From assembly GCA_964471115.1 (NCBI GenBank), contig CAYYFE010000018.1, positions 8,432 to 72,431 of the forward strand: a DNA stretch of 64,000 bases, given 5' to 3'. Within the stretch, counting starts at the first letter, position 1. The number at the start of each line of letters is the position of its first letter. Below are positions 47,344 to 56,683 of the stretch, piece after piece. The position numbers were made by a program, and so were the translations under genes. Under the pieces are notes generated by a model. The model searched no databases and was not told where the DNA came from. It saw only the letters and a program-made list of their open reading frames with translations. This DNA is from SYFT01 sp964471115 (GTDB lineage: Bacteria; Acidobacteriota; Vicinamibacteria; Vicinamibacterales; SCN-69-37).

Positions 47344-49569
47344 CTATTCAGCGTGCTGGTGCGGCTGATCCTGGCTGATCCAGGATCGCACCATGCGCGC
47401 CGGTACCCAGACGGTGACGACAGCAACGCCTCGCTTGATTACGGAGTTGTTGCGCGTAAGGTCGAGTGTGTGAATCTGGACCGTGACGGTGCCCGAATCG
47501 TAGATAGCCCGGTCGCCGGGATAGACCTCGCCACGCCGTTCCCTTGGGTTGACGGGAGCTTCGCCCTGAAAGAGATAGGTAACCTCGCCGTTCTCATCGA
47601 CGCCGCGTTCGCGGCGGACGGCAGGACTCATTTGGAATACGGTGCAGACCTCGGCCGGGTTGGCCTCCAGCGCCAGAGCCAGTTGCAGGAGAAGTCCCGT
47701 ATAGAGTTGTGAATCAGTGGTGCCTGGAATGCGCAACCGAACGAGAAGCTGCTCGATGACCTGACGCAGCGGCACCCCGCGGGCAACGTGATGACGCTGG
47801 ACAGGCGTGCGGTCGCCGTGTCCCTGGTTCTCAGTCATCGTCAGGCTCTGCAGGAAGAGTTGTACTACTTCGCGATTGGACTGCAGCAGGCCGTCGGCCG
47901 CTAGCACGATTCGCGGCGCAAACCATTGGTCCGAAAAGCGGCCGCGAATATAGTCGAATTCAATGACACTCTGCCGACAGGGCCGCAGCGCACCGTCAAG
48001 GACGAAGGCTCGCTTCCACTCGTTGAGTGGACGGCCGCTTTCCTGAAATGCCGTGAGTTGAGTCCGGATGTCCTCTTCGTGCTCGACATACCGACGAAAG
48101 GCGTTAAGCGTGCCCTGTTCCAAGTAGACACGGCAGTATCCGAGGTAGGGCCGCTTGTAGCCGAAGAATCTCGCGCGCTGCTGGACCGTGTCCGCGTTGC
48201 CCACGCCGATGCCGCGCGGCATATAGGTGACTGTGAGTCCCTCGACCGTAAACCCCCGATCCATGGCTTGCCCGCCTACAAGAATCCAGCCGTATGCACT
48301 GCGCCAGTCGATACTGGGCGTTCGGCCGCCACGCGCATTCATTTCCTGCACCCGTGTGTGGCGGAAAGCGAGGCGAAAAGAGGGTGCGATACTCTCGAAG
48401 GACGGCAGCGACGGACCGACCGTGGCGCGGACATCGTCGTGAGCATCACGAAAATCCTCGATCAGTTCCTGCTTGTCAGGATCAGTATCTGGGAGATTTA
48501 GGATGCGCTTCCATTCCTCGAAGATATCGCGCACCCAGTTGTAGAACTCCTGGTGCTGGGCGGTGCGGTGTGACGGATGCACCAGCATCGAGCGGTTTCC
48601 GCGATTCTGGCTCTGGCGAATGCCAGCCGTCACGCCGATAATGAAGATGCGGAGCGCCGCCAGTAGCGATTCGGGCGGCTCTGTCAAGGGGTTTGAGTTA
48701 GTCGGAACCTCGCTTGCCGGGATGAGACGCACATAGCTCTGGTTGTTGCCGAAGAACTCTCGACCGCCTGCGTAGTCGGCGCCGGGTTGCAGCACGCGAA
48801 CGAAGTTCGGCGATAGCGAGTCAATAATACTGACGAGCAGCGGCGCCTGCGGCGTTGCCGTGTACTGTAGGTAGGTGTGATTGGGTAGCGCATCGCGCAG
48901 ATCGACCAGGCATTCGTAAGTGGTGCTTTCCTGCCCTTGTGCGACCTCATTGTTGAGGCTGGCTTGGTCGGCCTCATCGTCGATGACGAGAACAGGGACC
49001 CCGGCCATGCCGACGGCCTTCACGAGGGCAGACAGGTTTTGCAGGCGACCGTGATGCTTGAGCACAGTTACAAGGACGGTCTTCCTGTAATCGTCCGGGG
49101 TGTCAGGATCGCGCCAGTCGTTGAGCACGTCGCGGATGGCCTGCAGGGTGCCGTCGTCGGCGGTAGGATTGCCAAAATGAATCCAGCGCCTCTCTCGGTC
49201 GGGCTCGTCCAGGCGGAGGTCGCGGCGCAACCTTCCTTCTGACTGGTCGAGAAGTGGGTTTGATGTGCCGGCGACTACAATCACCATCTGGAAACCGTTG
49301 TCGCGCGCAAGCGCCGCGACAGCCTCGAACGACATCGTCTTGCCGCTCTGGACATAGCCGACGACCAGGCCCGTTTCCTGACCAGCCGGCTGGGTTGGGG
49401 GAACACCTTTCTCGAGGATCGCGACGGCATCGTCGCGCACGCTGTCGCGGCTTGCGTGCGGTACCACATGATCCAGAAAATCCAAGGTCTCAGGTCCGAC
49501 CGTGGGAGTCCACGCAACGCCGGCGGAAGCCGGGAGCGGTTCAATGATAATCGGATCTTCGTCGGCCAT
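47344..49569 (-). CDS. Z1 domain helicase-like protein (MzaC-like)
   Basis: The 741-residue protein shows superfamily-2-like motifs: Walker A GYVQSGKTMSFEAVAALA (~residue 70), Walker B VLVIDDEADQASL (~residue 194), motif III YTATPQAPLLV, and a C-terminal motif VQQRARFFGYK preceded by GGQAMDRGFTVEGL. These are the hallmarks of the Z1 family, predicted DNA-dependent ATPases in restriction-type systems. It lies 14 nt downstream of the GHKL ATPase gene and 2 nt before the PD-(D/E)XK gene. Confidence 0.88.
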   Translation of the reverse strand: MADEDPIIIEPLPASAGVAWTPTVGPETLDFLDHVVPHASRDSVRDDAVAILEKGVPPTQPAGQETGLVVGYVQSGKTMSFEAVAALARDNGFQMVIVVAGTSNPLLDQSEGRLRRDLRLDEPDRERRWIHFGNPTADDGTLQAIRDVLNDWRDPDTPDDYRKTVLVTVLKHHGRLQNLSALVKAVGMAGVPVLVIDDEADQASLNNEVAQGQESTTYECLVDLRDALPNHTYLQYTATPQAPLLVSIIDSLSPNFVRVLQPGADYAGGREFFGNNQSYVRLIPASEVPTNSNPLTEPPESLLAALRIFIIGVTAGIRQSQNRGNRSMLVHPSHRTAQHQEFYNWVRDIFEEWKRILNLPDTDPDKQELIEDFRDAHDDVRATVGPSLPSFESIAPSFRLAFRHTRVQEMNARGGRTPSIDWRSAYGWILVGGQAMDRGFTVEGLTVTYMPRGIGVGNADTVQQRARFFGYKRPYLGYCRVYLEQGTLNAFRRYVEHEEDIRTQLTAFQESGRPLNEWKRAFVLDGALRPCRQSVIEFDYIRGRFSDQWFAPRIVLAADGLLQSNREVVQLFLQSLTMTENQGHGDRTPVQRHHVARGVPLRQVIEQLLVRLRIPGTTDSQLYTGLLLQLALALEANPAEVCTVFQMSPAVRRERGVDENGEVTYLFQGEAPVNPRERRGEVYPGDRAIYDSGTVTVQIHTLDLTRNNSVIKRGVAVVTVWVPARMVRSWISQDQPHQHAE

Positions 49570-49583
49570 AGCGTTGTCTGCTT

Positions 49584-51113
49584 CTATGCTTCGGAAAGTG
49601 CCTGCGTCAAGATGTCGTTCACATTGCGTCGAACGGTTCCCGCATTGCGCACGCCCGCGTCGCGCGCAAGCACTTCTGCGAGCGCTACTGCTGCCGCGAG
49701 TCGCAGCATTGCTTCCAAGCTCTCGCGGTCGGTCTGCGCGAAACGCACCATGAAGGGATGCGCGATGGAGACGCGGATGTTGAGGCGGCGCGGTCTGTCG
49801 CTGGAGGCCTCAGTGTCGTTGACCATCAACCACTGGCTTTCTGCTGGGTCGTCGGATAGTTCGACATTGATGGACCAGTCCCGGTCTCGGAAGCGGATAT
49901 CAAGGCGCCGCTCCGCAAGCGTAGTAGTCTCTGCCGGTTCGGTTCTCTCTGTCTCGACAGGCGGAGCGGCCGCCACAGTCGGAAGCACTGTAGGAAGGCG
50001 CTCCTCCATCGCTTGCGCGGTGTTGGATACTGCTTCCGTGGCAGCTTTGGTAATCTGGGCGCGGGCGACGCGGACGCGGTAGCCCTCCGCCTGCCGCAAC
50101 AGCGGCAGTTCTTCGCTGTCGAGGTGCTCACGGAGCAGGTCTAAGAACGGCTGCTCGTTTTCGTCCCAGCGGAACCCGTCCTTGGTGTGGCTGACCTCGA
50201 AACCGTTAAGGTGTAGTTCTCCAAAGAGCCGCTGATACCGGTAGCTGTTCGAAGTGCCGAAGACATGGGCCGGACGGTACCCTTCGTCTCCGGTGCCTTG
50301 GATCACGCGCCCTCGGCGAAAAAGCGAGAAGCCTGCCCTCGCGGTATTGGCGGTTTCACGTAGTGCCGCGAAGCCGTGCACGGCTAGACCGTCGCCGAAG
50401 TCGAACCTGATTTCCTTGCGCCAGGTCAACTCCGGTCCCGTCCTATCCCTGTAGTAGGGTGCGACGAGAACGGGTGGTTCGTCATAGGCCAGCAACTCGC
50501 CTTTGAAGCGCAATTCGAGCAGCCCGCCGCGGATGAAGGCGCGATAGATGTCGGTGAGGTGCTCTTTTAGCTTGCCCATTGTCCGGCCGGCTGGAACCTG
50601 GAAGATGTTCTCGAGCACGACTTCGGTGTAGTGTGCGTCCGGTCGTTCGAGGGCTTCGCGAATCTCAAGTTCTTCGATGTTGTCGTTAACGATATTCGCG
50701 ACGTCGAACTGCACGGTGCGCACGACGGGCTCGCCCAGCGCGGAGGTTCTGACGGACCAGCGCGGCGCGAACCAGCAGGCGGCACTCTTCATTCCTATTC
50801 CGAACTCGGCGAGGCCCGTCCGTTCTGGAGGAATCGAAGCGGGCCTAAAAGCGCGCCGGTACTCGCTCTCAAAGATTCCGGCAGCGTTGTCGCGTATGGA
50901 GATCCGCGCGGGCGCACTCGTGTCGATATCGATATCCACGCGAAGCTTTGTCTCCGGTCCGTGAAGCGCGGTCAGTGCCGCGCGATGCGTGGAGAAACTC
51001 TGGACGGCGTTATCGACGAACTCGCCGAGTGCGTACCACGGCCGATAGTTCAGGTGTCGCAGGACAGCCAGAACGCTCACGCCAGGGCGAATATCGACAG
51101 TCCTTACAGCCAC
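49584..51113 (-). CDS. GHKL (MutL/MORC-like) ATPase of a restriction-type system (MzaB-like)
   Basis: This is a 509-residue protein with the Bergerat ATP fold: N box ALGEFVDNAVQS (residues ~28-39), G1 box RISIRDNAAGI, G2 box EFGIGMKSAACWFA. The middle region resembles the S5-like domain of MutL/MORC ATPases (GFSLFRRGRVI, LHLNGFEVSHTKDGF). Such ATPases in prokaryotic methyltransferase-linked operons are related to the ancestors of eukaryotic MORC proteins. It probably acts as an ATP-gated DNA clamp that licenses the nuclease. Start is GTG 51113, 25 nt after the methyltransferase stop. Confidence 0.85.
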   Translation of the reverse strand: MAVRTVDIRPGVSVLAVLRHLNYRPWYALGEFVDNAVQSFSTHRAALTALHGPETKLRVDIDIDTSAPARISIRDNAAGIFESEYRRAFRPASIPPERTGLAEFGIGMKSAACWFAPRWSVRTSALGEPVVRTVQFDVANIVNDNIEELEIREALERPDAHYTEVVLENIFQVPAGRTMGKLKEHLTDIYRAFIRGGLLELRFKGELLAYDEPPVLVAPYYRDRTGPELTWRKEIRFDFGDGLAVHGFAALRETANTARAGFSLFRRGRVIQGTGDEGYRPAHVFGTSNSYRYQRLFGELHLNGFEVSHTKDGFRWDENEQPFLDLLREHLDSEELPLLRQAEGYRVRVARAQITKAATEAVSNTAQAMEERLPTVLPTVAAAPPVETERTEPAETTTLAERRLDIRFRDRDWSINVELSDDPAESQWLMVNDTEASSDRPRRLNIRVSIAHPFMVRFAQTDRESLEAMLRLAAAVALAEVLARDAGVRNAGTVRRNVNDILTQALSEA

Positions 51114-51138
51114 AGATTTGGCCCTATATGGAGGTCCC

Positions 51139-52536
51139 TCAGGCCGCTCGACTCATAGGTCGGAGCGGTTTCTCGCCAACGCTCTTCGAGCGGTGACCAG
51201 GACGCGAGTTCGCCCCGCTCCTCACGGCCAGCAGTTTCTGGGCGATGGCTCTCACTACTTCCACATTGACGGCGTTGCCGAGCGCCTTGAACGCCAGTCC
51301 TTCTGCCGCAGGGAGATGTCTAAGGTCGCCCATGCTTTGCAGCCGGCTGCATTCTCGAACGGTCATGTAGCGCCGTTCCCAGCCGATGATCGGCACTTGG
51401 CTCGTCGTCATCGCCACGAGGGATGGTGCCGTTACCGTTCGCTTGACCCTGATGCCGGAGGCACGGAACTGAAGGACGTACTGCCAGATGTCGCGCTTCT
51501 CGCCTTGGCAGTTCCATTCAAGCTTTTGGAAACTGGGTGCGAAGTCTCGGACTGATGGCAACCACTGGTCGATCCACTTCTTGTGACGCCTATAGAGGTC
51601 GCGGTTTAGGCGTATGAAGTTCACTTTCCACTTCGGAAAGTGCTTCTCACCGTTCTGCGCATATGGCGGCAAGCTCGCGCGGATCTCTCGACTTGTCATG
51701 TTGCGCAGAGACCGACCGAAGGCGCCGCGCGTCGTCGCAATGTGCTTGTAGCCAACTCCGGCGGGCGCCTTCTTCTCGTAAGGGTACGTGGCGCCGAATT
51801 CCATGGCCCAGATCGGGAACCACGGCAGGTCCTCATCGTTCGGAAAGCGCTCAATAAATGCCTGCCACGCATTCAGGTACTGCACAAGGGCTTGCGGTAG
51901 CCTCTTTGCGGCCTTCGGGTTCCTATCGAGGACGGAGCGTACGGAGAGGGCCTTTCCCTTGCGCGGCTTCGGCCATTCGAAGCCAGCAAGGCCGCCGCGT
52001 CGTCCGACTATGAAGGCCCGCTCGCGAATCTGCGGGATGCCGAAATCGTGAGGCGAAAGGGCACGGTCACTGACCGAGTAGCCGGCAAGGCGAAGGCGCC
52101 GTTGGATCTGCTTCCACGTTCGTCCGCCCTTATGCCGGACGAGGTTTGGGACGTTTTCGATGATAAAGAAGCGGGGCTTGTGCGTACGAAGAATGGCAAC
52201 GACGTAGTCGATGAGGTCGCCCCACAACGGGCAGTCAAGGCCCTGCTGGCCACCGGCCTTAGAAAACGGCTGGCAGGGAAAACCGGCGCAGAGAATGTCA
52301 TGCGGAGGGATCTTCGTGATGTCGAGCGTCCGTACGTCTCTGTGCGGTCGCAGGCCGAAGTTCTTCTCGTACAACGCGGCAAGGACCTGGTCCTTTTCGC
52401 AGGCGAAGACACATTCGTGACCCAATTTGGCGAGGGCCTGGTGAAATCCACCCAAACCGGCAAAGAGGTCGATGAAACGAAGGGGCTTGCCGGGCGTGCG
52501 GTTCACGTGGCGGACCGGGGGTTGTCTTCGACGCAT
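51139..52536 (-). CDS. dcm: DNA (cytosine-5-)-methyltransferase
   Basis: A 465-residue C5-methyltransferase from ATG 52536 (GGAGG 11 nt upstream; a TTG at 52599 would add 21 residues). Motif I is FIDLFAGLGGF, motif IV AGFPCQPFSKAGG with the catalytic Cys, motif VI ENVPNL, motif VIII QIRERAF, and motif X GNAVNVEVV. A long target-recognition region (residues ~215-385) lies between VIII and X. It methylates host DNA, here probably marking self for the nuclease module encoded directly downstream. First gene of the operon. Confidence 0.9.
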   Translation of the reverse strand: MRRRQPPVRHVNRTPGKPLRFIDLFAGLGGFHQALAKLGHECVFACEKDQVLAALYEKNFGLRPHRDVRTLDITKIPPHDILCAGFPCQPFSKAGGQQGLDCPLWGDLIDYVVAILRTHKPRFFIIENVPNLVRHKGGRTWKQIQRRLRLAGYSVSDRALSPHDFGIPQIRERAFIVGRRGGLAGFEWPKPRKGKALSVRSVLDRNPKAAKRLPQALVQYLNAWQAFIERFPNDEDLPWFPIWAMEFGATYPYEKKAPAGVGYKHIATTRGAFGRSLRNMTSREIRASLPPYAQNGEKHFPKWKVNFIRLNRDLYRRHKKWIDQWLPSVRDFAPSFQKLEWNCQGEKRDIWQYVLQFRASGIRVKRTVTAPSLVAMTTSQVPIIGWERRYMTVRECSRLQSMGDLRHLPAAEGLAFKALGNAVNVEVVRAIAQKLLAVRSGANSRPGHRSKSVGEKPLRPMSRAA

Positions 52537-53467
52537 CGGATCGGCAGCCTCCTGGCGCTGGCGAATCGTGAGCGGGGCTCGAGGGGGATTGTCGCACAAC
52601 TGGCTGGCCGAAAGATCTATTGTTGCGAGGGAGGGCTGGTGGTTGGCCAGAGCGTCTGGACGAATAGCGTGGTGTATCTGCGAAGTGTAACGGCCGATCC
52701 TGAATCGGACTCTGACTCACGAGGGTGCGTGGCAACTCCGCTCGATGCTGCGACGTCGGCTTGCCAAGGGCCAACAACGAACACTCCCGAACACAAGTCG
52801 CAAGGATGGGACGACCATCTGATTGGTCGAACGGTCTTTTGGAAAGAACATTCCACTGGTGGCGGGCCCTTGGCAGCTCAGCGTAGCGCTTCGGGGTACT
52901 TGAGGTCGACCTACTGGGCGTGACCGGAAGCCTTGCGTCAGCAACTCATCCACGAGCACGGCTAGATCTTCGCTAGTACCGACCCGATCCGGGTGAACGG
53001 TTGGGGCCACGCGAGGGGCGAGGCCCGGCAGTGCCTCGTTTCACTCGGTAGCGGACGCAACCACACAACGGCTCCGCGCCGGAGGTGCGGGCGTTGAGGG
53101 TGGCCTGCTGCACCCAGATGGGGCAGGCCATGAACACCAGGCCAAGCGACAGGTCTAGAGCTTCAGGTCCGCTGAACGAAACAGTGAAATGCATCGCATG
53201 AGTGTTTGGTATCACTGTGACAGGGTAGGACCGAGCGATCAGGCTGGTTCCCGAGCCTTGTCCACAGTGGTGCTCACTACGGCCAGCACGGACTGTCACT
53301 GCTGTAGCGAACAGCCGGCAGGTGTATCAGGGGCTCCGTGGCGTGTGTTGTCGTCGGAGCGTCCCGGTCACCGCTGTCTCGAGCAGGAGGACCGGCGTGG
53401 CGATGGGGACGAGACCGCCTGCATCAGAACACCATTAGGCGATCCCCTCGGTGAAGAACGCGTCCAC
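52537..53467. other. Gene-poor spacer within the defence island
   Basis: About 930 bp without a convincing gene. Short frames on both strands (for example a minus-strand ORF containing MHFTVSFSGPEALDLSLGL) have no recognisable domain. Base composition looks less GC-rich than the flanking chromosome. It may hold decayed sequence and the promoter for the methyltransferase operon. Confidence 0.5.
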
Positions 53468-54493
53468 TTATCGATCCGGCCAGAGTCGCGTCGCGGCGGC
53501 GAACCTGATCAGGCGCTCAACGCAGAGGAGAGCCAGTCCGAGGTCTCCTTCCTCAACGTAGGCAGGCACCCTGTTGTTGAGCGTGTCGTTATGTGCGGCT
53601 TCATTGCCGAGGTGCCGAAGGACGTGCATGTACCCGCAAATCCATGGCGCGATCGAGCCGGCCTTCTCGAGTGCTGCGATCCTCTGGTAGAGAGGGCCAG
53701 TCGGTGGAGAACCTAAGCGTGTGACCAAGAGTTCCACAAGGCGACGGCCAAGGAGACCAAGTTCTGAGACTCGAACGTCGTGGCGCCTGAGCAAGGCGAG
53801 CCAGTCCGACTTCAGTTCATTGTCATGACTCGAGAACAGGCCGTGTGCGCTATTGAACAGGTGGATGAGGTCGACCCGAACGGATTCGATAAGCTGACCG
53901 ACCGGGATAACCTCGCTTGTGCGACCAAGAGCCTCATCGAAGGCGTCAGCCAGGTCGTCAGCGCCCCGGCGGTCATTCGTGACAAAGAGGACAGTCTCGG
54001 CTGTGGGTGAACGTTCGAGGAACCTCCGGCTGGCCTGAATCAACGTATCAGCGACCCGGCCAAGAGGTAGCCTCTGGTGTCCGGTTCCAAGTGGCGACAG
54101 GGCCACCCTGCGCACCGGGACCTCCTTCGCCTCCATGATCGACAGGGCGACGAATACGTTATCGAGGACCTCCTCGGAGGGTCGGCGGCCACCCACCAAC
54201 TCTGCGCAGAGTAGGCGCGTGAAATAGGGATCGTCGAGAGGGAGGGAAATCCATAAGCCCAATGAGCTACGGAAATCCCACGCCGGCGTCTTGCTCAGTG
54301 ACGAGACGCTGACTCCTCGGTTGGTGTAGAGGGCGCCGATGACGCTGCCAGGCGTCGGGTCGTAACCCTCCGCGAAGGCAGACACCACCAGGACGTCGAC
54401 GGCGCGATCCATATTGGACAGATCACCAAAGTACAGCTCGCACGTCCGGTAACCGTGGCGCGTGTTGAAGCCGACGACGTTGATTCTTTGCAT
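53468..54493 (-). CDS. Macro-like domain protein with C-terminal DUF4145/HEPN-like domain
   Basis: The protein has 341 residues from ATG 54493. Its N-terminal two thirds fit a macro-domain topology: YFGDLSNMDRAVDVLVVSAF at the start, AELVGG.., VRRVALSPLGTGHQRLPLG (ADP-ribose-loop-like), then ETVLFVTNDRRGADDLADAF. The last ~100 residues contain IAPWICGYMHVLRHLGNEAAH, the DUF4145 signature, a HEPN-related fold with an R...H motif that in other families is ribonucleolytic. The combination suggests a nucleotide-sensing defence effector, but this is inferred from domain types. It is divergent from the DUF3883 gene, 54 bp apart. Confidence 0.65.
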   Translation of the reverse strand: MQRINVVGFNTRHGYRTCELYFGDLSNMDRAVDVLVVSAFAEGYDPTPGSVIGALYTNRGVSVSSLSKTPAWDFRSSLGLWISLPLDDPYFTRLLCAELVGGRRPSEEVLDNVFVALSIMEAKEVPVRRVALSPLGTGHQRLPLGRVADTLIQASRRFLERSPTAETVLFVTNDRRGADDLADAFDEALGRTSEVIPVGQLIESVRVDLIHLFNSAHGLFSSHDNELKSDWLALLRRHDVRVSELGLLGRRLVELLVTRLGSPPTGPLYQRIAALEKAGSIAPWICGYMHVLRHLGNEAAHNDTLNNRVPAYVEEGDLGLALLCVERLIRFAAATRLWPDR

Positions 54494-54547
54494 CGTCCAG
54501 ATTGTCAACGCCCGAACCGGCTGTGGCAAGATGTGACTGAGGCGACT

Positions 54548-55396
54548 ATGGCTGACTCATGGTCCCGTACTGAGGTCGAGTTCGTCGTTGCCGACTACTT
54601 CGCCATGCTGCGAGAGGAGTTGGCGGTGCGCCAGGTCGACAAGTCTGCCCATCGGCGGACGCTTCGGCCGTTGTTGGACGACCGGAGCGAAGGCTCCATC
54701 GAGTTCAAGCACCAGAACATCAGCGCCGTCCTGATCAACTTCGGTCAGCCATATATCAACGGCTACAAACCGCGGAAGAACTACCAGGCGCTGTTGGAGC
54801 AGGTGGTCCTCGAGTACTTGGAGACCGACCGCGAACTGGTCCGCGTCGTTGAGGCTAGCCCTGTCGTCAACCCTGCCGCAGCGCCTCCGTTCGACGATCG
54901 GGATGTCCGGAGGCTAATTGTGGAGCCTCCCATGCCGAGAGGCCGAGCGGCCGCAAGAGGACGAGCCATGGACCGTCCCGTGCGGGTGGACTGCGTCGAA
55001 CGCGATGCGAGGAACCGCCAACTGAGTCGGCAGGGCGAGGAATGGGCACTTGAACTGGAACGGCGTCGGTTACATGATGTCAACCGTCGTCCCGACCTGT
55101 CGAAACGCGTGGAGTGGGTTGCCCAGACCCGCGGCGACGGCCTTGGCTACGACATCGCCTCGTTCAATCGCGACGGCACGGACCGGCTCATCGAAGTCAA
55201 GACCACAGGCCTCGGCAAGCACTTCCCGTTCTACATCAGCGCCAACGAAGTGCAGGTGTCTCGTGCCCGCGCCGAGGCTTACCGCCTGTACCGGGTGTTC
55301 GACTTCGCGACCGCTCCAAGGATGTACCCACTGAAAGGGGCGCTCGACAAGGTGTGCCGCCTGGAGGCAAGGTCCTTCGTGGCGCGGGTAGGCTAG
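54548..55396 (+). CDS. DUF3883 domain protein (PD-(D/E)XK-like)
   Basis: A 282-residue protein starting at ATG 54548 (GAGG upstream). The N-terminal half (residues 1-110) is a helical domain containing FKHQNISAVLINFGQPYING, a module I recall from DUF3883 proteins in restriction loci. The C-terminal half has RQGEEWALELERRRL, then RGDGLGYDIASFNRDGTDRLIEVKTT, the DUF3883 nuclease-like core with the D..E.K arrangement. The protein is probably a nuclease or a nucleic-acid-binding restriction subunit. Its stop overlaps the convergent gene at 55393 by 4 nt. Confidence 0.8.
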   Translation: MADSWSRTEVEFVVADYFAMLREELAVRQVDKSAHRRTLRPLLDDRSEGSIEFKHQNISAVLINFGQPYINGYKPRKNYQALLEQVVLEYLETDRELVRVVEASPVVNPAAAPPFDDRDVRRLIVEPPMPRGRAAARGRAMDRPVRVDCVERDARNRQLSRQGEEWALELERRRLHDVNRRPDLSKRVEWVAQTRGDGLGYDIASFNRDGTDRLIEVKTTGLGKHFPFYISANEVQVSRARAEAYRLYRVFDFATAPRMYPLKGALDKVCRLEARSFVARVG

Positions 55397-56541
55397 CGCG
55401 ACGGTTGCTGGCCTGAATCAGCCTCCGCGGAGCGTACCGCCAGTTCGACAGCAGCAAGTACTTTCTGCCACAGAAGCGCAGCCTCCGAAGCCGCAATTCT
55501 CGGATACTCCATGCGCATCGCTTCTGGTGCGAGCGCCTCTAGTTCGCGCCGGTAGCGTTCGGCGGCGTCCTTGCCGAGGGCGGTGTCGAACCTCGACGGT
55601 CGGAATCTCAGCTGACCCGACGAATAGACCTCAATCAGGCCATAGCCGGCTCGCTTCAAGGTAAGGCTTCCGTTCCTGCCGGTGCCCCAAGCCAGGGTCA
55701 CTTGGTCTGCGAAGGTGCCAGCCAGTGCGATCAGTTTCTTGGACAACTCCGCGACGTAACGGGGCGTCTCCGGGCGGTCAAGAATGGCAAGGAACGTGCG
55801 CTCATCCCACTTGAGCCGCGGTTGCGATTCTGCTTCCGATACGCGTTCGACCTCAACCCGCGCTCGCGGATGCTCGCCCTTGACGATCACATGCACGACC
55901 TGGCGAGGCTCTCGAACAATAGCATGCCTGATCGTTGGAACGATGACATGTCCCTGGGTTGGATCTCCAGGCCGCCTATAGAACGCGAGATCGACTAGTG
56001 CAAGATCCCACTGTTTGACCAGTTGATTTGAGAGCAAGGCGTGGCTCAGGCGTGCGACACGTGGGTCGATATCGTCACTGGCAATGATGACGAGGACGTC
56101 CCCCTGTGCGCCGGCCTCTCGAACATCGTCTTCATCAGCGATGGGCTCGCCGCTGGAGTCCACAGGAATGGTCGGGATGCTGCGTGAAAACTCGTCCGCC
56201 AGATGCGCCAAGTAGTCAAGGGCCTGGGCCAAGACCTTGCGTCGCATCTCAGGGTTCGAAGCCAGTTTGGTTTCCACGAGGGCAAGTCGTCCCTGCCTCG
56301 ACACCAGAAGCACGTCAATCGGGCCGACAACCGTCGGGAACTCTTTCTTCCACGGGAACCAGTCGTCGTCGGTGAGACCGGCTTGGCGGCACGGTCCGAT
56401 CACAAGTTCAGGCAACGCGAAGATGGCGTCCCTGAGCCATGCTTCACTCAGCTTCAGGTCGTTCGCCGAGCATCTCTCGAAGCTAGGAGCCGGCGGCTGC
56501 AAACCGAAGAATGAGTAGAGCTGGGGACTAATCGGCTTCAT
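55393..56541 (-). CDS. PD-(D/E)XK nuclease-like protein
   Basis: The 382-residue protein starts at ATG 56541 (GGAG upstream). Residues ~68-100 form a nuclease-like core: VVGPIDVLLVSRQGRLALVE, where D75-type and the ETKLAS motif supply the D..E.K pattern, followed by the QALDYLAHL helix. The C-terminal half includes WDERTFLAILD and KRAGYGLIEVYSSGQLRFRP and has no known domain I can name. Such proteins are frequent in defence islands as stand-alone restriction or retron-type effectors. Convergent with the DUF3883 gene. Confidence 0.75.
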   Translation of the reverse strand: MKPISPQLYSFFGLQPPAPSFERCSANDLKLSEAWLRDAIFALPELVIGPCRQAGLTDDDWFPWKKEFPTVVGPIDVLLVSRQGRLALVETKLASNPEMRRKVLAQALDYLAHLADEFSRSIPTIPVDSSGEPIADEDDVREAGAQGDVLVIIASDDIDPRVARLSHALLSNQLVKQWDLALVDLAFYRRPGDPTQGHVIVPTIRHAIVREPRQVVHVIVKGEHPRARVEVERVSEAESQPRLKWDERTFLAILDRPETPRYVAELSKKLIALAGTFADQVTLAWGTGRNGSLTLKRAGYGLIEVYSSGQLRFRPSRFDTALGKDAAERYRRELEALAPEAMRMEYPRIAASEAALLWQKVLAAVELAVRSAEADSGQQPSR

Positions 56542-56683
56542 CTAGACTCCGTCGGATCTCACGAACGCCTGAAGCAAAGGTGGGGCGAGCCACCCTGGTG
56601 AGGAAGATAGCCCATGTCGACCTGTTCCTGGCAGCTCCCCCCACCAGCCCTGTCGTACACTCCCCCCACTCCCGGAGGGTCCC

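Noticed and set aside
53189..53716. 175-codon plus-strand ORF at the end of the gene-free stretch
   Set aside because: No recognisable domain, no ribosome site, and its 3' half is antisense to the macro-like gene.
46343..56541. Island bounded by attachment sites or an integrase
   Set aside because: I found no tRNA, no recombinase gene and no flanking direct repeats, so a mobile-element boundary cannot be supported.
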